24,741 nucleotides of DNA. Origin: Synechococcales cyanobacterium PMM_0002 (GTDB lineage Bacteria; Cyanobacteriota; Cyanobacteriia; Elainellales; Elainellaceae). Below the pieces are notes generated by a model. It was not told where the DNA came from and made no database searches. It saw only the letters and a list, made by a program, of their open reading frames with translations. The stretch is from contig CASBQX010000267.1 of NCBI GenBank assembly GCA_949127925.1, positions 1-24,741 on the forward strand. The letters are read 5' to 3'. This document shows positions 15,362 through 22,727 of this stretch, in pieces (the stretch's first letter is position 1; each line of letters opens with the position of its first letter). Position numbers and translations under genes: made by a program.

Positions 15362-16225
15362 TTAGGACTCCCGACCACCGCGACCACGCTTTGAGGTGCG
15401 ACGACGACGACGAACAATCAGTGCACTGCTGGCCTTCTTTTTCTTCCGAGTTTTAGCGCCCAGAGTTGGCTTACCCCAAGGCGTAACAGGGCCAGCACGA
15501 CCAATGGGAGCGCGCCCTTCACCACCACCATGGGGGTGATCAACAGGGTTCATTACACTGCCTCGCACCTGAGGGCGACGGCCATCCCAACGCTTGCGCC
15601 CCGCTTTGCCTAAGCTGACGTTACGAACATCAGCGTTGCCAACCTGTCCAATCGTTGCGTAGCATTCTCGTCTGATTAAGCGAACTTCAGTGGACGGCAA
15701 ACGCAGCGTGACGAAGTTACCTTCTTTTGCCACAAGCTGAGCTGAAGCGCCAGCAGCCCGAACAATTTGCCCACCTTTGCCGGGGGTTAGCTCTACGTTG
15801 TGAACCGTAGTACCCAATGGCATGTTGCCCAAAGGCATTGCATTTCCAACTTCGAAGGGAACAGTAGACCCTGCTACAACGGTTGCCCCCACGGCCAGTC
15901 CAGCCGGATGAAGAATATATCGCTTCTCACCATCTTGGTAGTAAAGCAGAGCGATTCGGGCGTTGCGATTGGGATCATACTCAATCGAAGCAACCTTGGC
16001 TGGAATCGTATGCTTGTCGCGGCGGAAATCAATCATGCGATAGAGGCGTTTATGGCCACCACCACGATGACGGCAAGTAATGACGCCCCGGTTGTTCCGC
16101 CCCTTGGGACGATGAACTGAGTAGGTGAGTGATTTTTCTGGTTCGCTGCGAGTAACTTCAGCAAAATCAGAAACCGATCGCTCTCGGGTTCCGGGGGTGT
16201 AGGGTCGATATGTACGAATACCCAT
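15362..16225 (-). CDS. rplB: 50S ribosomal protein L2
   Basis: This 287-residue protein is essential for subunit association and near the peptidyl-transferase centre. The N-terminal OB-like part shows KGRNNRGVITCRHRGGGHKR near residues 41-60. The C-terminal SH3-like part carries VMNPVDHPHGGGEGRAP near residues 224-240, which includes the conserved histidine that is important for activity. A basic tail of RRRRRTSKRGRGG follows. Its ATG at 16225 is 96 nt after rplW, with a weak ribosome binding site. Confidence 0.98.
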   Translation of the reverse strand: MGIRTYRPYTPGTRERSVSDFAEVTRSEPEKSLTYSVHRPKGRNNRGVITCRHRGGGHKRLYRMIDFRRDKHTIPAKVASIEYDPNRNARIALLYYQDGEKRYILHPAGLAVGATVVAGSTVPFEVGNAMPLGNMPLGTTVHNVELTPGKGGQIVRAAGASAQLVAKEGNFVTLRLPSTEVRLIRRECYATIGQVGNADVRNVSLGKAGRKRWDGRRPQVRGSVMNPVDHPHGGGEGRAPIGRAGPVTPWGKPTLGAKTRKKKKASSALIVRRRRRTSKRGRGGRES

Positions 16226-16321
16226 AGCTCAGACTCTTAGAAGAACGGGACGCTAAATCTTGGATGGGAGGCAGGACGCCGTGAAGCTAATCCAAAAGGG
16301 GAAAGGTTTAGATGCAGTCGA

Positions 16322-16624
16322 TTAAACTTCTGGAAAAAGAGTAATAGAATCGCCAGGTGCCAGGGTAACAATCGCACGCTTGTATCTGGGCTTGTGACCC
16401 GCGAACTTACCAACTCGTTTCTCTTTAGCAGGAGGGTTGCTAGTGTTTACTGCAACTACCTTGACCTCAAAAAGACCTTCAATAGCCGCCTTGATTGCAG
16501 GCTTGGTAGCCTTTGGAGCCACTTCAAAAACATACTGGTTGTCTTCTAATAGCTGAGTTGCCTTCTCGGTTACTAAAGGACGGCGGATGAGATCAGGCAA
16601 TTCGCGTGCATCAAATTTAGTCAC
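16322..16624 (-). CDS. rplW: 50S ribosomal protein L23
   Basis: This 100-residue protein at the exit tunnel is the docking site for trigger factor and SRP. The start was set at GTG 16624, which overlaps the rplD stop (GTGACTAA) and has AGGAGG 6 nt upstream inside the last rplD codons. An in-frame extension of 15 codons inside rplD lacks family character. The body contains LIRRPLVTEKATQLLEDNQY near the N-terminus and ends ITLFPEV. Overlap by 8 nt suggests translational coupling. Confidence 0.96.
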   Translation of the reverse strand: MTKFDARELPDLIRRPLVTEKATQLLEDNQYVFEVAPKATKPAIKAAIEGLFEVKVVAVNTSNPPAKEKRVGKFAGHKPRYKRAIVTLAPGDSITLFPEV

Positions 16625-17249
16625 CGTAGACCTCCTGTACCTTTTCAATAGCCGTTGCCGTTGCCACAATTTTGTCGGCAGTTAGCAGGTCGTGAATATT
16701 CAAGTTGCTAGCGGATATCATTCGCAACGTGCCGATGTTGCGCGCAGATAAGTAGACCATATCGTTGCGCTCGGAGACGATTAAAAGCACCTTCTCCTCA
16801 GTTTCTACTCCCCAACGAGTTAGAGCTTGAACCAGCTCCTTTGTCTTAGGGCGAGAAAGCTGATCGGCAAAGTCTTCCACCACGATTAGGTCTTCGGTGC
16901 GGCTTTGAAACGCGGTGCGCAGGGCAAGTCGGCGCTCTTTCCGGTTCATCTTGACGGAATAGTCTCTGGGCTTAGGTCCAAAAATGACACCGCCACCCCG
17001 CCATAGAGGAGAGCGATTAGAACCAGCACGAGCACGACCCGTTCCCTTTTGACGCCAAGGTTTACGTCCACCGCCTCGTACCTCGGCGCGAGTTTTAGCA
17101 GAGGACGTACCTTGACGGGCATTGTTCATTTGCCGAACTAAAGCCCGATGAACAATGTGAGCGGCGTTTTCTTCTTTGGCTACTCGCAAATCTAAAGAGG
17201 CTGTTCCAGCCTCGTCACCTTGCCAGTTTTTAACAACACATTCAACCAT
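16617..17249 (-). CDS. rplD: 50S ribosomal protein L4
   Basis: This 210-residue protein has an extended loop that lines the exit tunnel: RAEVRGGGRKPWRQKGTGRA near residues 54-73, then GSNRSPLWRGGGVIFGPKPR. In gamma-proteobacteria L4 represses its own operon through the leader; no evidence of that was seen here. The ATG at 17249 is preceded by AAGGAG. It follows rplC after 62 nt that can form a bulged hairpin. Confidence 0.98.
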   Translation of the reverse strand: MVECVVKNWQGDEAGTASLDLRVAKEENAAHIVHRALVRQMNNARQGTSSAKTRAEVRGGGRKPWRQKGTGRARAGSNRSPLWRGGGVIFGPKPRDYSVKMNRKERRLALRTAFQSRTEDLIVVEDFADQLSRPKTKELVQALTRWGVETEEKVLLIVSERNDMVYLSARNIGTLRMISASNLNIHDLLTADKIVATATAIEKVQEVYGD

Positions 17250-17267
17250 GAGCTTTCTCCTTAAATA

Positions 17268-17306
17268 GGGACTAGGTATAGATGTCAGACCGGATCTCTA
17301 GTTCCC
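17268..17306 (-). other. Bulged inverted repeat in the rplC-rplD spacer
   Basis: GGGACTAG at 17268-17275 and CTAGTTCCC at 17298-17306 form an 8-bp stem with one bulged base and a 22-nt loop, filling most of the 62-nt spacer between rplC and rplD. No U tract follows. It could be an mRNA processing site; it may also be chance. Confidence 0.3.
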
Positions 17307-17311
17307 AATCC

Positions 17312-17953
17312 CTACTTCGCCTTCCCCACTAACTTGGCGGGCACGATGTTAATCAATGCACCGGGCTTTCCAGGAACGGCTCCTCTAATTAAGATTAGAT
17401 TGCGATCGCCGTCAACCCTTACTACCGTCAATTTCCGAATTGTCACCCGAGAACCGCCCAAGCGACCGGCCATCCGCTTACCTGGATAAACGCGCCCAGG
17501 TGTGGTGCCTGCACCTGTCGAACCGGGCTGACGGTGGTTCTTAGAACCGTGCGACATTGGTCCGCGCTTGAAGTTGTGACGCTTCTGATAGCCTGCGAAC
17601 CCGCGACCAATGCTGGTTCCGATGACATCCACCTCTTGCCCAGGAGTAAAAATATCGGCCTTGATTTCCTGTCCGAGTTGATAATCGGTTGGGGCAGCCA
17701 GTCGATATTCTTTGAGGTGCCGCAATGGTGATGCCTCAGCCTTGCGCAAATGCCCGAGTTCTGGTTGGCTGATTGCCTTCTCAGTAGTCGCACCAAAACC
17801 AATTTGAACAGCGGAATAACCATCTGTTTCAGCGGTTTTAATTTGAGTAACCGTGCACGGGCCTGCCTGTACAACGGTGACAGGAACAGATTTTCCCGCT
17901 TCGTCAAAAATCTGGGTCATACCCAGCTTGGTTCCAAGAATTCCAACAGACAC
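17312..17953 (-). CDS. rplC: 50S ribosomal protein L3
   Basis: This 213-residue protein is an early 23S rRNA-binding assembly factor reaching towards the peptidyl-transferase centre. It starts with GTG at 17953, with GGGAG about 10 nt upstream, and reads MSVGILGTKLGMTQIFDEAG. The signature FAGYQKRHNFKRGPMSHGSK is near residues 119-138, with GSTGAGTTPGRVYPGKRMAG after it. It is the first gene of the cluster: rpsJ, which precedes rplC in many bacteria, is not upstream, as is usual in cyanobacteria, where it lies elsewhere. Confidence 0.98.
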   Translation of the reverse strand: MSVGILGTKLGMTQIFDEAGKSVPVTVVQAGPCTVTQIKTAETDGYSAVQIGFGATTEKAISQPELGHLRKAEASPLRHLKEYRLAAPTDYQLGQEIKADIFTPGQEVDVIGTSIGRGFAGYQKRHNFKRGPMSHGSKNHRQPGSTGAGTTPGRVYPGKRMAGRLGGSRVTIRKLTVVRVDGDRNLILIRGAVPGKPGALINIVPAKLVGKAK

Positions 17954-18285
17954 GGTTACACGTCTCCCTATTCACACACTACAAAGGAGCCAGAACTATC
18001 CTTAACCACAAACGCGATTAGGCACAGCTCTAGTCAGCTCCAATGGACGTTTACAGAATCAGCCCTATCTCACACTCTGCATTCACAGCAGATGGGTTTC
18101 TGGGATCTCCGCAATCTCTCAGGCAGAATCTACGAACTACAAACGGTCTATGCCGCTGCACTGCCTGTATTTGTCAGGACTTGGAAAGTTAAACCATCCA
18201 GTATCCTTTTTTCAAGGCTTAGCATCAACCTTCATCTAGATTTCCCTAGCGAAAGTTGAAAAACCTTTTTCGACAACGACTAACA

Positions 18286-18315
18286 AGTATAGAGCAAGTT
18301 AAACAGATTTGTCCA
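18286..18315 (-). promoter_or_regulatory. Candidate sigma70-type promoter for the ribosomal-protein cluster
   Basis: On the minus strand the hexamers TGGACA (one mismatch to TTGACA) and TATACT (one mismatch to TATAAT) are separated by 18 nt. Transcription would start near 18279, just before a small palindrome, giving a leader of about 325 nt before rplC. This is the best match in the divergent region by eye. No start-site data are available. Confidence 0.45.
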
Positions 18316-18393
18316 GCAGATTCTTAAACCGAGAGTTTCAGCTGGGATTTGCCCTTGCTTAACTGAGATTTATCCTTTGCCAGTATAGCCTAG

Positions 18394-18422
18394 TTGCAGA
18401 ACCCTGACCCCAAATATAGATA
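18394..18422 (+). promoter_or_regulatory. Weak candidate promoter for ndhN
   Basis: TTGCAG is followed after 17 nt by TAGATA, with an overlapping TATAGA at 15 nt spacing. This could drive ndhN from about 260 nt upstream. Both hexamers match the consensus only partly, and AT-rich sequence nearby offers other options. Confidence 0.22.
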
Positions 18423-18687
18423 GATTTCTAACAATTGCAGTTTTTTTGGAGTTGGGTTAGAAGTTGGTTTAGATTTAGAATCGGTAGGGCAACTGGAGAA
18501 GCAGTCGGTCTGCTAGTCCAAAAGAGCCAATCAGGTGTTGAGATCTATTGAGATTTGGATCTTGAGAGCTATGTGAGACCTGAAGGAAAAGCCAATCCTT
18601 ATGACAGGAAAACCCAATACAACGGGTCTATCCACTTAAAATCTCAGCGTGGTAGAGTGCTTTAGGAATAGCAAGGAACACCAGCGT

Positions 18688-19167
18688 ATGGCACTGATTA
18701 CAACAGGCAAGCCGTTTATCCGCGATCTAGAACAGTTTGGTGCGCTGGGCGTGTATGTTCCGCTGGAAGGTGGACACGAAGGGCGATATCAGCGGCGTTT
18801 GCGCGGGGCAGGCTACACCTTGCTCAATATCACAGTCCGAGGGCTAGGCGATCTGTCTTCTTACTTACTCGACGTGCATGGAATTCGTCCGCCTCATTTG
18901 GGCAAAAAGAGTACTAAGGATCGAGAAGGTGCTGTAGGGTATCGCTACTATGTGCCCCCAATTGCGACTTATCAAGTAGAGTCTCTACCTGCGAAATCCA
19001 AAGGGCTGGTGATTTGGATGATGGAAGGCCATGTCCTTGATCCGTCTGAGCTAGAGTTTTTAACCAAGCTCCCTCTGACCAATCCTAAGATCAAGATAGT
19101 GCTGGAAATGGGAGGCGATCGCAGCTTTACCTGGAAGCCATTGCAGGATGTGTTAGCCGCTGCATAA
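18688..19167 (+). CDS. ndhN: NAD(P)H-quinone oxidoreductase subunit N
   Basis: This 159-residue subunit belongs to the oxygenic-photosynthesis-specific part of NDH-1, the thylakoid complex used in cyclic electron flow, respiration and CO2 uptake. It has no membrane segment, which fits the peripheral arm. The ATG at 18688 gives the family start MALITTGKPFIRDLEQFGAL and has AAGGA about 10 nt upstream; a GTG 13 codons earlier adds unrelated residues. Conserved blocks include YVPLEGGHEGRYQRRLRGAG, GIRPPHLGKK and KIVLEMGGDRSF. It is found only in cyanobacteria and plastid-bearing lineages. It is divergent from rplC and followed by ldpA after 185 nt. Confidence 0.96.
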   Translation: MALITTGKPFIRDLEQFGALGVYVPLEGGHEGRYQRRLRGAGYTLLNITVRGLGDLSSYLLDVHGIRPPHLGKKSTKDREGAVGYRYYVPPIATYQVESLPAKSKGLVIWMMEGHVLDPSELEFLTKLPLTNPKIKIVLEMGGDRSFTWKPLQDVLAAA

Positions 19168-19309
19168 ACACCTAATGAGCTTTAGTACTACTGAGGCTGT
19201 ACTTGTGAGTCTACCAATGCGGTACGAGCTGGCGTTTGGTTGATGACTGAATCATCTTTGCCATTGTGCGTTCCAAGCGATCCCCAGTTTTTAGTACACT
19301 ATGGGCACC

Positions 19310-19329
19310 ATCGGTATCTGCCGATTTTG
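19310..19329 (+). terminator. Weak hairpin with short T run between ndhN and ldpA
   Basis: ATCGG and CCGAT pair across a 6-nt loop and are followed by a short T run, 23 nt before the ldpA start. The stem is only 5 bp, so it would be a weak terminator or a leader hairpin. The rest of the 185-nt spacer shows nothing I can name. Confidence 0.2.
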
Positions 19330-19352
19330 GATTAACCTATTAGCATGTAAGG

Positions 19353-20537
19353 GTGATTAAATTGCACCATCCCTTACGGTCTCTTAGGGAAGGTAGTTGG
19401 TTTAAGCTCATTTGTGGAGCTAGCTTCCAACACCTCCCTGCAATTCGTAACCTATCATTGGCGTATACCCTGGCGGGAGCTGACTGCGTAGATGTGGCAG
19501 CAGACCCGGCAGTTATTAGCGCTGCACGCGATGGCATGCAGGCTGCTGCGCTTATCTCTTTGCGGACACAAGGGCAAAAATCTGCACCACAGGCTGCTCC
19601 TTGGCTAATGGTCAGTTTTAACGATGGTGAAGATCCGCATTTTCGTAAGGCGGAATTCAACCCTGCGCATTGTCCGCCAGATTGTCCGCGTCCTTGCGAA
19701 GCCGTTTGCCCAGCTCAAGCGATCGCCTTTAACGCTTCAGAGGGCGGAATTTCTGGCGTGATCGATAGCCGCTGCTATGGATGCGGGCGCTGTTTACCGC
19801 TTTGCCCAATCCAGCAGATTTCAACTCGCTCTTATGGTTCAACCCCCGACACCCTGCCTGCGCTGCTACGACTGGTAGATGCCGTAGAAATTCATACCCA
19901 AGTCGGTCGTTTGCCGGATTTTGATCGGTTGTGGGCAGCGATCGCCCCTGATATTAGCCGACTGAAGCTAGTTGCAATTAGCTGCCCTGATGGGGAGGGC
20001 TTAATCGATTACCTGCGCGCGTTGCACAAACGTATGTCACCGTTATCTTGTCCTGTGATTTGGCAAACAGACGGCAGAGCCATGAGCGGAGATATTGGTG
20101 ATGGCACTACTCACGCGGCGATCAAACTAGGACAGAAAGTGCTGGCAGCAGACTTGCCTGGATATGTGCAGCTAGCTGGCGGCACGAATAGCTATACCGT
20201 ACCCAAGCTACGAACCCTAGGATTATTGCGCAGCAAAGAGTCAGGATCGACGCGACCTATTACGGGAGTTGCCTATGGTAGTTATGCTCGGGTTTTGCTT
20301 ACGCCTATCCTCGACCAGTTAGAGCACAGAGGTAAGCACTCCCCAGGGTCACTCCATTCCACTCATTTAGAAACCTTTCCTGATCTATTAGAGCAAGCTG
20401 TGGCGCTAGCAGCCTCTATCGTTTCTCAACTAAAGACGCCAGGGGAGGTAGTGAGTTCGGGTTCAGGTTCAGATCCATATGCAGAACCCTATAAGGGCGA
20501 TCGCCCTATGCCTAGTGTTGCTGCATTTCCGCTTTAA
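19353..20537 (+). CDS. ldpA: LdpA, Fe-S protein modulating the circadian clock
   Basis: This 394-residue protein matches LdpA (light-dependent period), which in Synechococcus elongatus carries Fe-S clusters and adjusts clock period and CikA levels to light and redox state. Two four-cysteine motifs are visible: Cys107, 111, 115 and 119 (C-x3-C-x3-C-x3-CP) and Cys141, 144, 147 and 151 (C-x2-C-x2-C-x3-CP), the latter a classic [4Fe-4S] ferredoxin motif. The N-terminal WFKLICGASFQHLPAIRNLS and ADCVDVAADPAVI blocks and the C-terminal GYVQLAGGTNSYTV block are typical. The start is GTG at 19353 with a poor ribosome binding site. Residues after about 370 are low-complexity (Ser/Gly-rich). Its place next to an NDH-1 gene fits a redox-sensing role. 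The exact function in this organism is inferred. Confidence 0.9.
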   Translation: MIKLHHPLRSLREGSWFKLICGASFQHLPAIRNLSLAYTLAGADCVDVAADPAVISAARDGMQAAALISLRTQGQKSAPQAAPWLMVSFNDGEDPHFRKAEFNPAHCPPDCPRPCEAVCPAQAIAFNASEGGISGVIDSRCYGCGRCLPLCPIQQISTRSYGSTPDTLPALLRLVDAVEIHTQVGRLPDFDRLWAAIAPDISRLKLVAISCPDGEGLIDYLRALHKRMSPLSCPVIWQTDGRAMSGDIGDGTTHAAIKLGQKVLAADLPGYVQLAGGTNSYTVPKLRTLGLLRSKESGSTRPITGVAYGSYARVLLTPILDQLEHRGKHSPGSLHSTHLETFPDLLEQAVALAASIVSQLKTPGEVVSSGSGSDPYAEPYKGDRPMPSVAAFPL

Positions 20538-20610
20538 AAAACACGAGTTCTGCCATGAATAGTCTGCCTGCAATGTCGCTACAGTCTCAGATTTTTCCCA
20601 AAGCATGTTT

Positions 20611-20640
20611 CCTTGACTCAGTGCTTTGTTCAAGGTTTTT
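20611..20640 (+). terminator. Terminator- or attenuator-like hairpin after ldpA
   Basis: CCTTGA (20611-20616) and TCAAGG (20630-20635) pair across a 13-nt loop and are followed directly by TTTTT. It lies 73 nt past ldpA and only 26 nt before the next start codon. That leaves no room for a promoter between it and the gene, so it may act as an attenuator or a partial terminator. Confidence 0.4.
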
Positions 20641-20666
20641 ATCGGTTACCCACTAACAAAATCCCT

Positions 20667-22625
20667 ATGTCATCTAACGGTAACGACTCTACCGACCAGC
20701 CCATCTCTGCGGTGCCGGATACGACGCCTTCAAGCATGTCTAAATCGCTACAGATTACAGACGACCTCGCTCAGCTATTAGCCATTCTGCCCAATTCAAT
20801 TCGCGATCGCCTTGACCAGCATCCTCAGCGCAACGTTTTAGTAGAAGTAGTAATGGACTTGGGACGACGCCCCGAAGCTCGATTTCCCAATAAAGCAGAA
20901 TATTTATCTGACGAGCCTGTTTCAAAAGCCGACTTGCAATACACGATTGAGCGAGTTGGCAGTTTCAGCGGCGACAATCGGGCAGGCATTGAAAAAACCC
21001 TGCATCGGATTAGCGCTATGCGCAACCGCAGCGGTGAAATTATTGGCCTGACCTGCCGAGTAGGGCGCGCTGTCTACGGCACAATCGGCATGATCCGTGA
21101 CTTAGTCGAAACAGGCCGTTCTATTTTGATGCTAGGCCGTCCTGGAGTCGGTAAAACCACAGCTCTGCGAGAAATTGCCAGGGTGTTAGCCGACGAATTA
21201 GACAAGCGGGTCGTCATCATTGATACGTCCAATGAAATCGCTGGTGATGGCGATATTCCTCATCCTGCGATTGGACGGGCGCGGCGCATGCAGGTGGCAC
21301 GCCCCGAAGAGCAGCACCAGGTGATGATCGAAGCAGTGGAAAACCATATGCCCGAAGTGATCATTATTGATGAAATTGGTACAGAGCTGGAGGCCATGGC
21401 TGCCCGTACGATTGCTGAACGGGGCGTGCAGCTGGTGGGCACAGCTCACGGCAACCGGATTGAGAACTTGATGAAGAATCCAACGCTGTCTGACTTAGTG
21501 GGTGGAATTCAATCTGTTACATTGGGCGATGATGAAGCACGTCGCCGGGGTAGCCAGAAAAGCGTGCTGGAGCGCAAGGCCCCTCCCACCTTTGACATTG
21601 CCATAGAAATGGTGGAACGGCAAAAGTGGGTGATTCACGAACAAGTATCAGACTCCGTAGATTCTCTACTGCGCGGACGCCAGTCCAATCCCCAGGTGCG
21701 CACAGTCAGCGACAATGGCGATGTTCAAGTCACCCACGAAGTACCAGGTGCTCCAGTTGCGCCTAGTCCTCCTCGCTCAACAGCCTTTGGAGAGTCATCG
21801 ATTCTAACCGGGCGAGACTCATTTCGCAGCAGTGGGTGGCGCGCCTCAGGCCAGATGCCGCCAATGTCTAGCTATAGTCGCAGTGATTTAGGCCGTAATG
21901 ATTTAGGTCGTAATGATTTAGGTCGTAATGATTTAGGCCGCAATGATTTAGGCAATCCCAACCGAGACAGGCGATCTCAGCTTGGCCTTCCACTTAGTGC
22001 TGTCCCACCAGAGCAACAAGTGTTTGATCAAATGCTGAATGAGTCATTAGAGCGATCGCTCATGCCCTCTGAAGCTGATCCATTTGGTGAGCTACCTACC
22101 GCTGGGCCTAATGGTGAAGATTTGCCAATGCACATCTATCCCTATGCCATCAGCCGTCATCAGGTAGAACAGGTGATTCATACGCTGAATTTACCGATTG
22201 TGCTAACGAAGGATCTAGACGGAGCAGATGCCGTGTTGGCATTGCGATCGCACATCAAAAACCACTCTAAGCTACGTCACATTGCCAAAACTCGCCAATT
22301 GGCAATCTATACGGTCAAATCCAATAGCATCCCCCAAATCATCCGTTCCTTACAGCGGATTTTACACATCGACGACACAGGCTTTGATGAACCGCTCAAT
22401 CTAAACCTCTTTTCTCGCAGCAGCGACGAGGATGAAATAGAGGCCCTCGAAGAGGCTCGCCTTGCCGTCGAACAAATTGTAATTCCCAAAGGGCAACCGG
22501 TGGAACTGCTGCCCCGATCTGGGAAAGTTCGTAAAATGCAACATGAACTGGTAGAGCATTACCGTCTGAAATCTTCTAGCTTTGGCGACGAACCCAACCG
22601 CAGATTGAGAATTTACCCAGCGTAA
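20667..22625 (+). CDS. Ycf45-type AAA ATPase with C-terminal R3H domain
   Basis: This 652-residue protein combines a SpoIIIAA/Ycf45-like P-loop ATPase with an R3H single-stranded nucleic-acid-binding domain. Walker A GRPGVGKTT is at residues 157-165, Walker B VIIIDEIG at 231-238, and GTAHG at 258-262 looks like the sensor segment. A Ser/Arg/Pro-rich linker of about 120 residues follows and contains a five-unit NDLGR-type repeat (406-430). A second folded region (about 480-570) precedes the R3H motif R622-x3-H626 near the C-terminus. The ATG at 20667 was chosen because an upstream TTG start would lie inside a hairpin; there is no clear ribosome binding site, and an ATG 23 codons downstream is an alternative. 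The family is conserved in cyanobacteria and some plastids. Its cellular role is unknown. Confidence 0.85.
   Translation: MSSNGNDSTDQPISAVPDTTPSSMSKSLQITDDLAQLLAILPNSIRDRLDQHPQRNVLVEVVMDLGRRPEARFPNKAEYLSDEPVSKADLQYTIERVGSFSGDNRAGIEKTLHRISAMRNRSGEIIGLTCRVGRAVYGTIGMIRDLVETGRSILMLGRPGVGKTTALREIARVLADELDKRVVIIDTSNEIAGDGDIPHPAIGRARRMQVARPEEQHQVMIEAVENHMPEVIIIDEIGTELEAMAARTIAERGVQLVGTAHGNRIENLMKNPTLSDLVGGIQSVTLGDDEARRRGSQKSVLERKAPPTFDIAIEMVERQKWVIHEQVSDSVDSLLRGRQSNPQVRTVSDNGDVQVTHEVPGAPVAPSPPRSTAFGESSILTGRDSFRSSGWRASGQMPPMSSYSRSDLGRNDLGRNDLGRNDLGRNDLGNPNRDRRSQLGLPLSAVPPEQQVFDQMLNESLERSLMPSEADPFGELPTAGPNGEDLPMHIYPYAISRHQVEQVIHTLNLPIVLTKDLDGADAVLALRSHIKNHSKLRHIAKTRQLAIYTVKSNSIPQIIRSLQRILHIDDTGFDEPLNLNLFSRSSDEDEIEALEEARLAVEQIVIPKGQPVELLPRSGKVRKMQHELVEHYRLKSSSFGDEPNRRLRIYPA
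21882..21956 (+). repeat. 15-bp coding minisatellite, five units
   Basis: Five contiguous 15-bp units of the type AATGATTTAGGTCGT encode SDLGR, three copies of NDLGR, and NDLGN in the linker of the R3H ATPase. The units differ by at most a few bases, mostly at synonymous third positions, so the expansion is fairly recent and kept in frame. The linker is low complexity, and copy number probably varies between strains. Confidence 0.9.
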
Positions 22626-22629
22626 GAAA

Positions 22630-22697
22630 TTTATGGGTATAAGCTATTTCACCCATAAACCTGGCAACTGTTGAAACAATTGCCAGGTTTATGGGTG
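22630..22697. terminator. Very long hairpin between convergent genes, with an alternative fold
   Basis: An 18-bp perfect stem joins 22650-22667 (CACCCATAAACCTGGCAA) and 22680-22697, closed by a 12-nt loop that can add three more pairs. A third copy of the arm, TTTATGGGT at 22630-22638, can instead pair with 22651-22659, giving a competing 9-bp hairpin. It fills the 102-nt gap between the ends of the R3H ATPase gene and the convergent unknown gene. There is no U tract on either side, so it could block transcript read-through or protect 3' ends in both directions. Confidence 0.6.
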
Positions 22698-22727
22698 GAA
22701 GGCGACTGAGCCAATATAAACAGCCTT

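Larger units (their letters stand above)
17954..18687. other. Divergent intergenic region between rplC and ndhN
   Basis: These 734 nt separate the two divergent transcription units and hold no credible gene. They contain a good promoter candidate for the ribosomal cluster at 18286-18315, a weaker candidate for ndhN at 18394-18422, and a 14-nt palindrome (18258-18271) placed at the very start of the predicted rplC leader. That leader would be roughly 325 nt long, which leaves room for post-transcriptional control, but I could not recognise a known riboswitch or r-protein binding site. Confidence 0.7.

Noticed and set aside
17750..18259. 169-codon plus-strand frame over rplC and the intergenic region
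   Set aside because: It is antisense to rplC for much of its length and has no protein-like motifs; chance open frame.
17954..18280. L4-responsive S10 leader as in enterobacteria
   Set aside because: No matching hairpin architecture was recognised, and this control is not known in cyanobacteria.
21882..21956. NDLGR units as a pentapeptide-repeat (beta-helix) domain
   Set aside because: Only five units, in a low-complexity linker; pentapeptide-repeat folds need many more and follow A(D/N)LXX.
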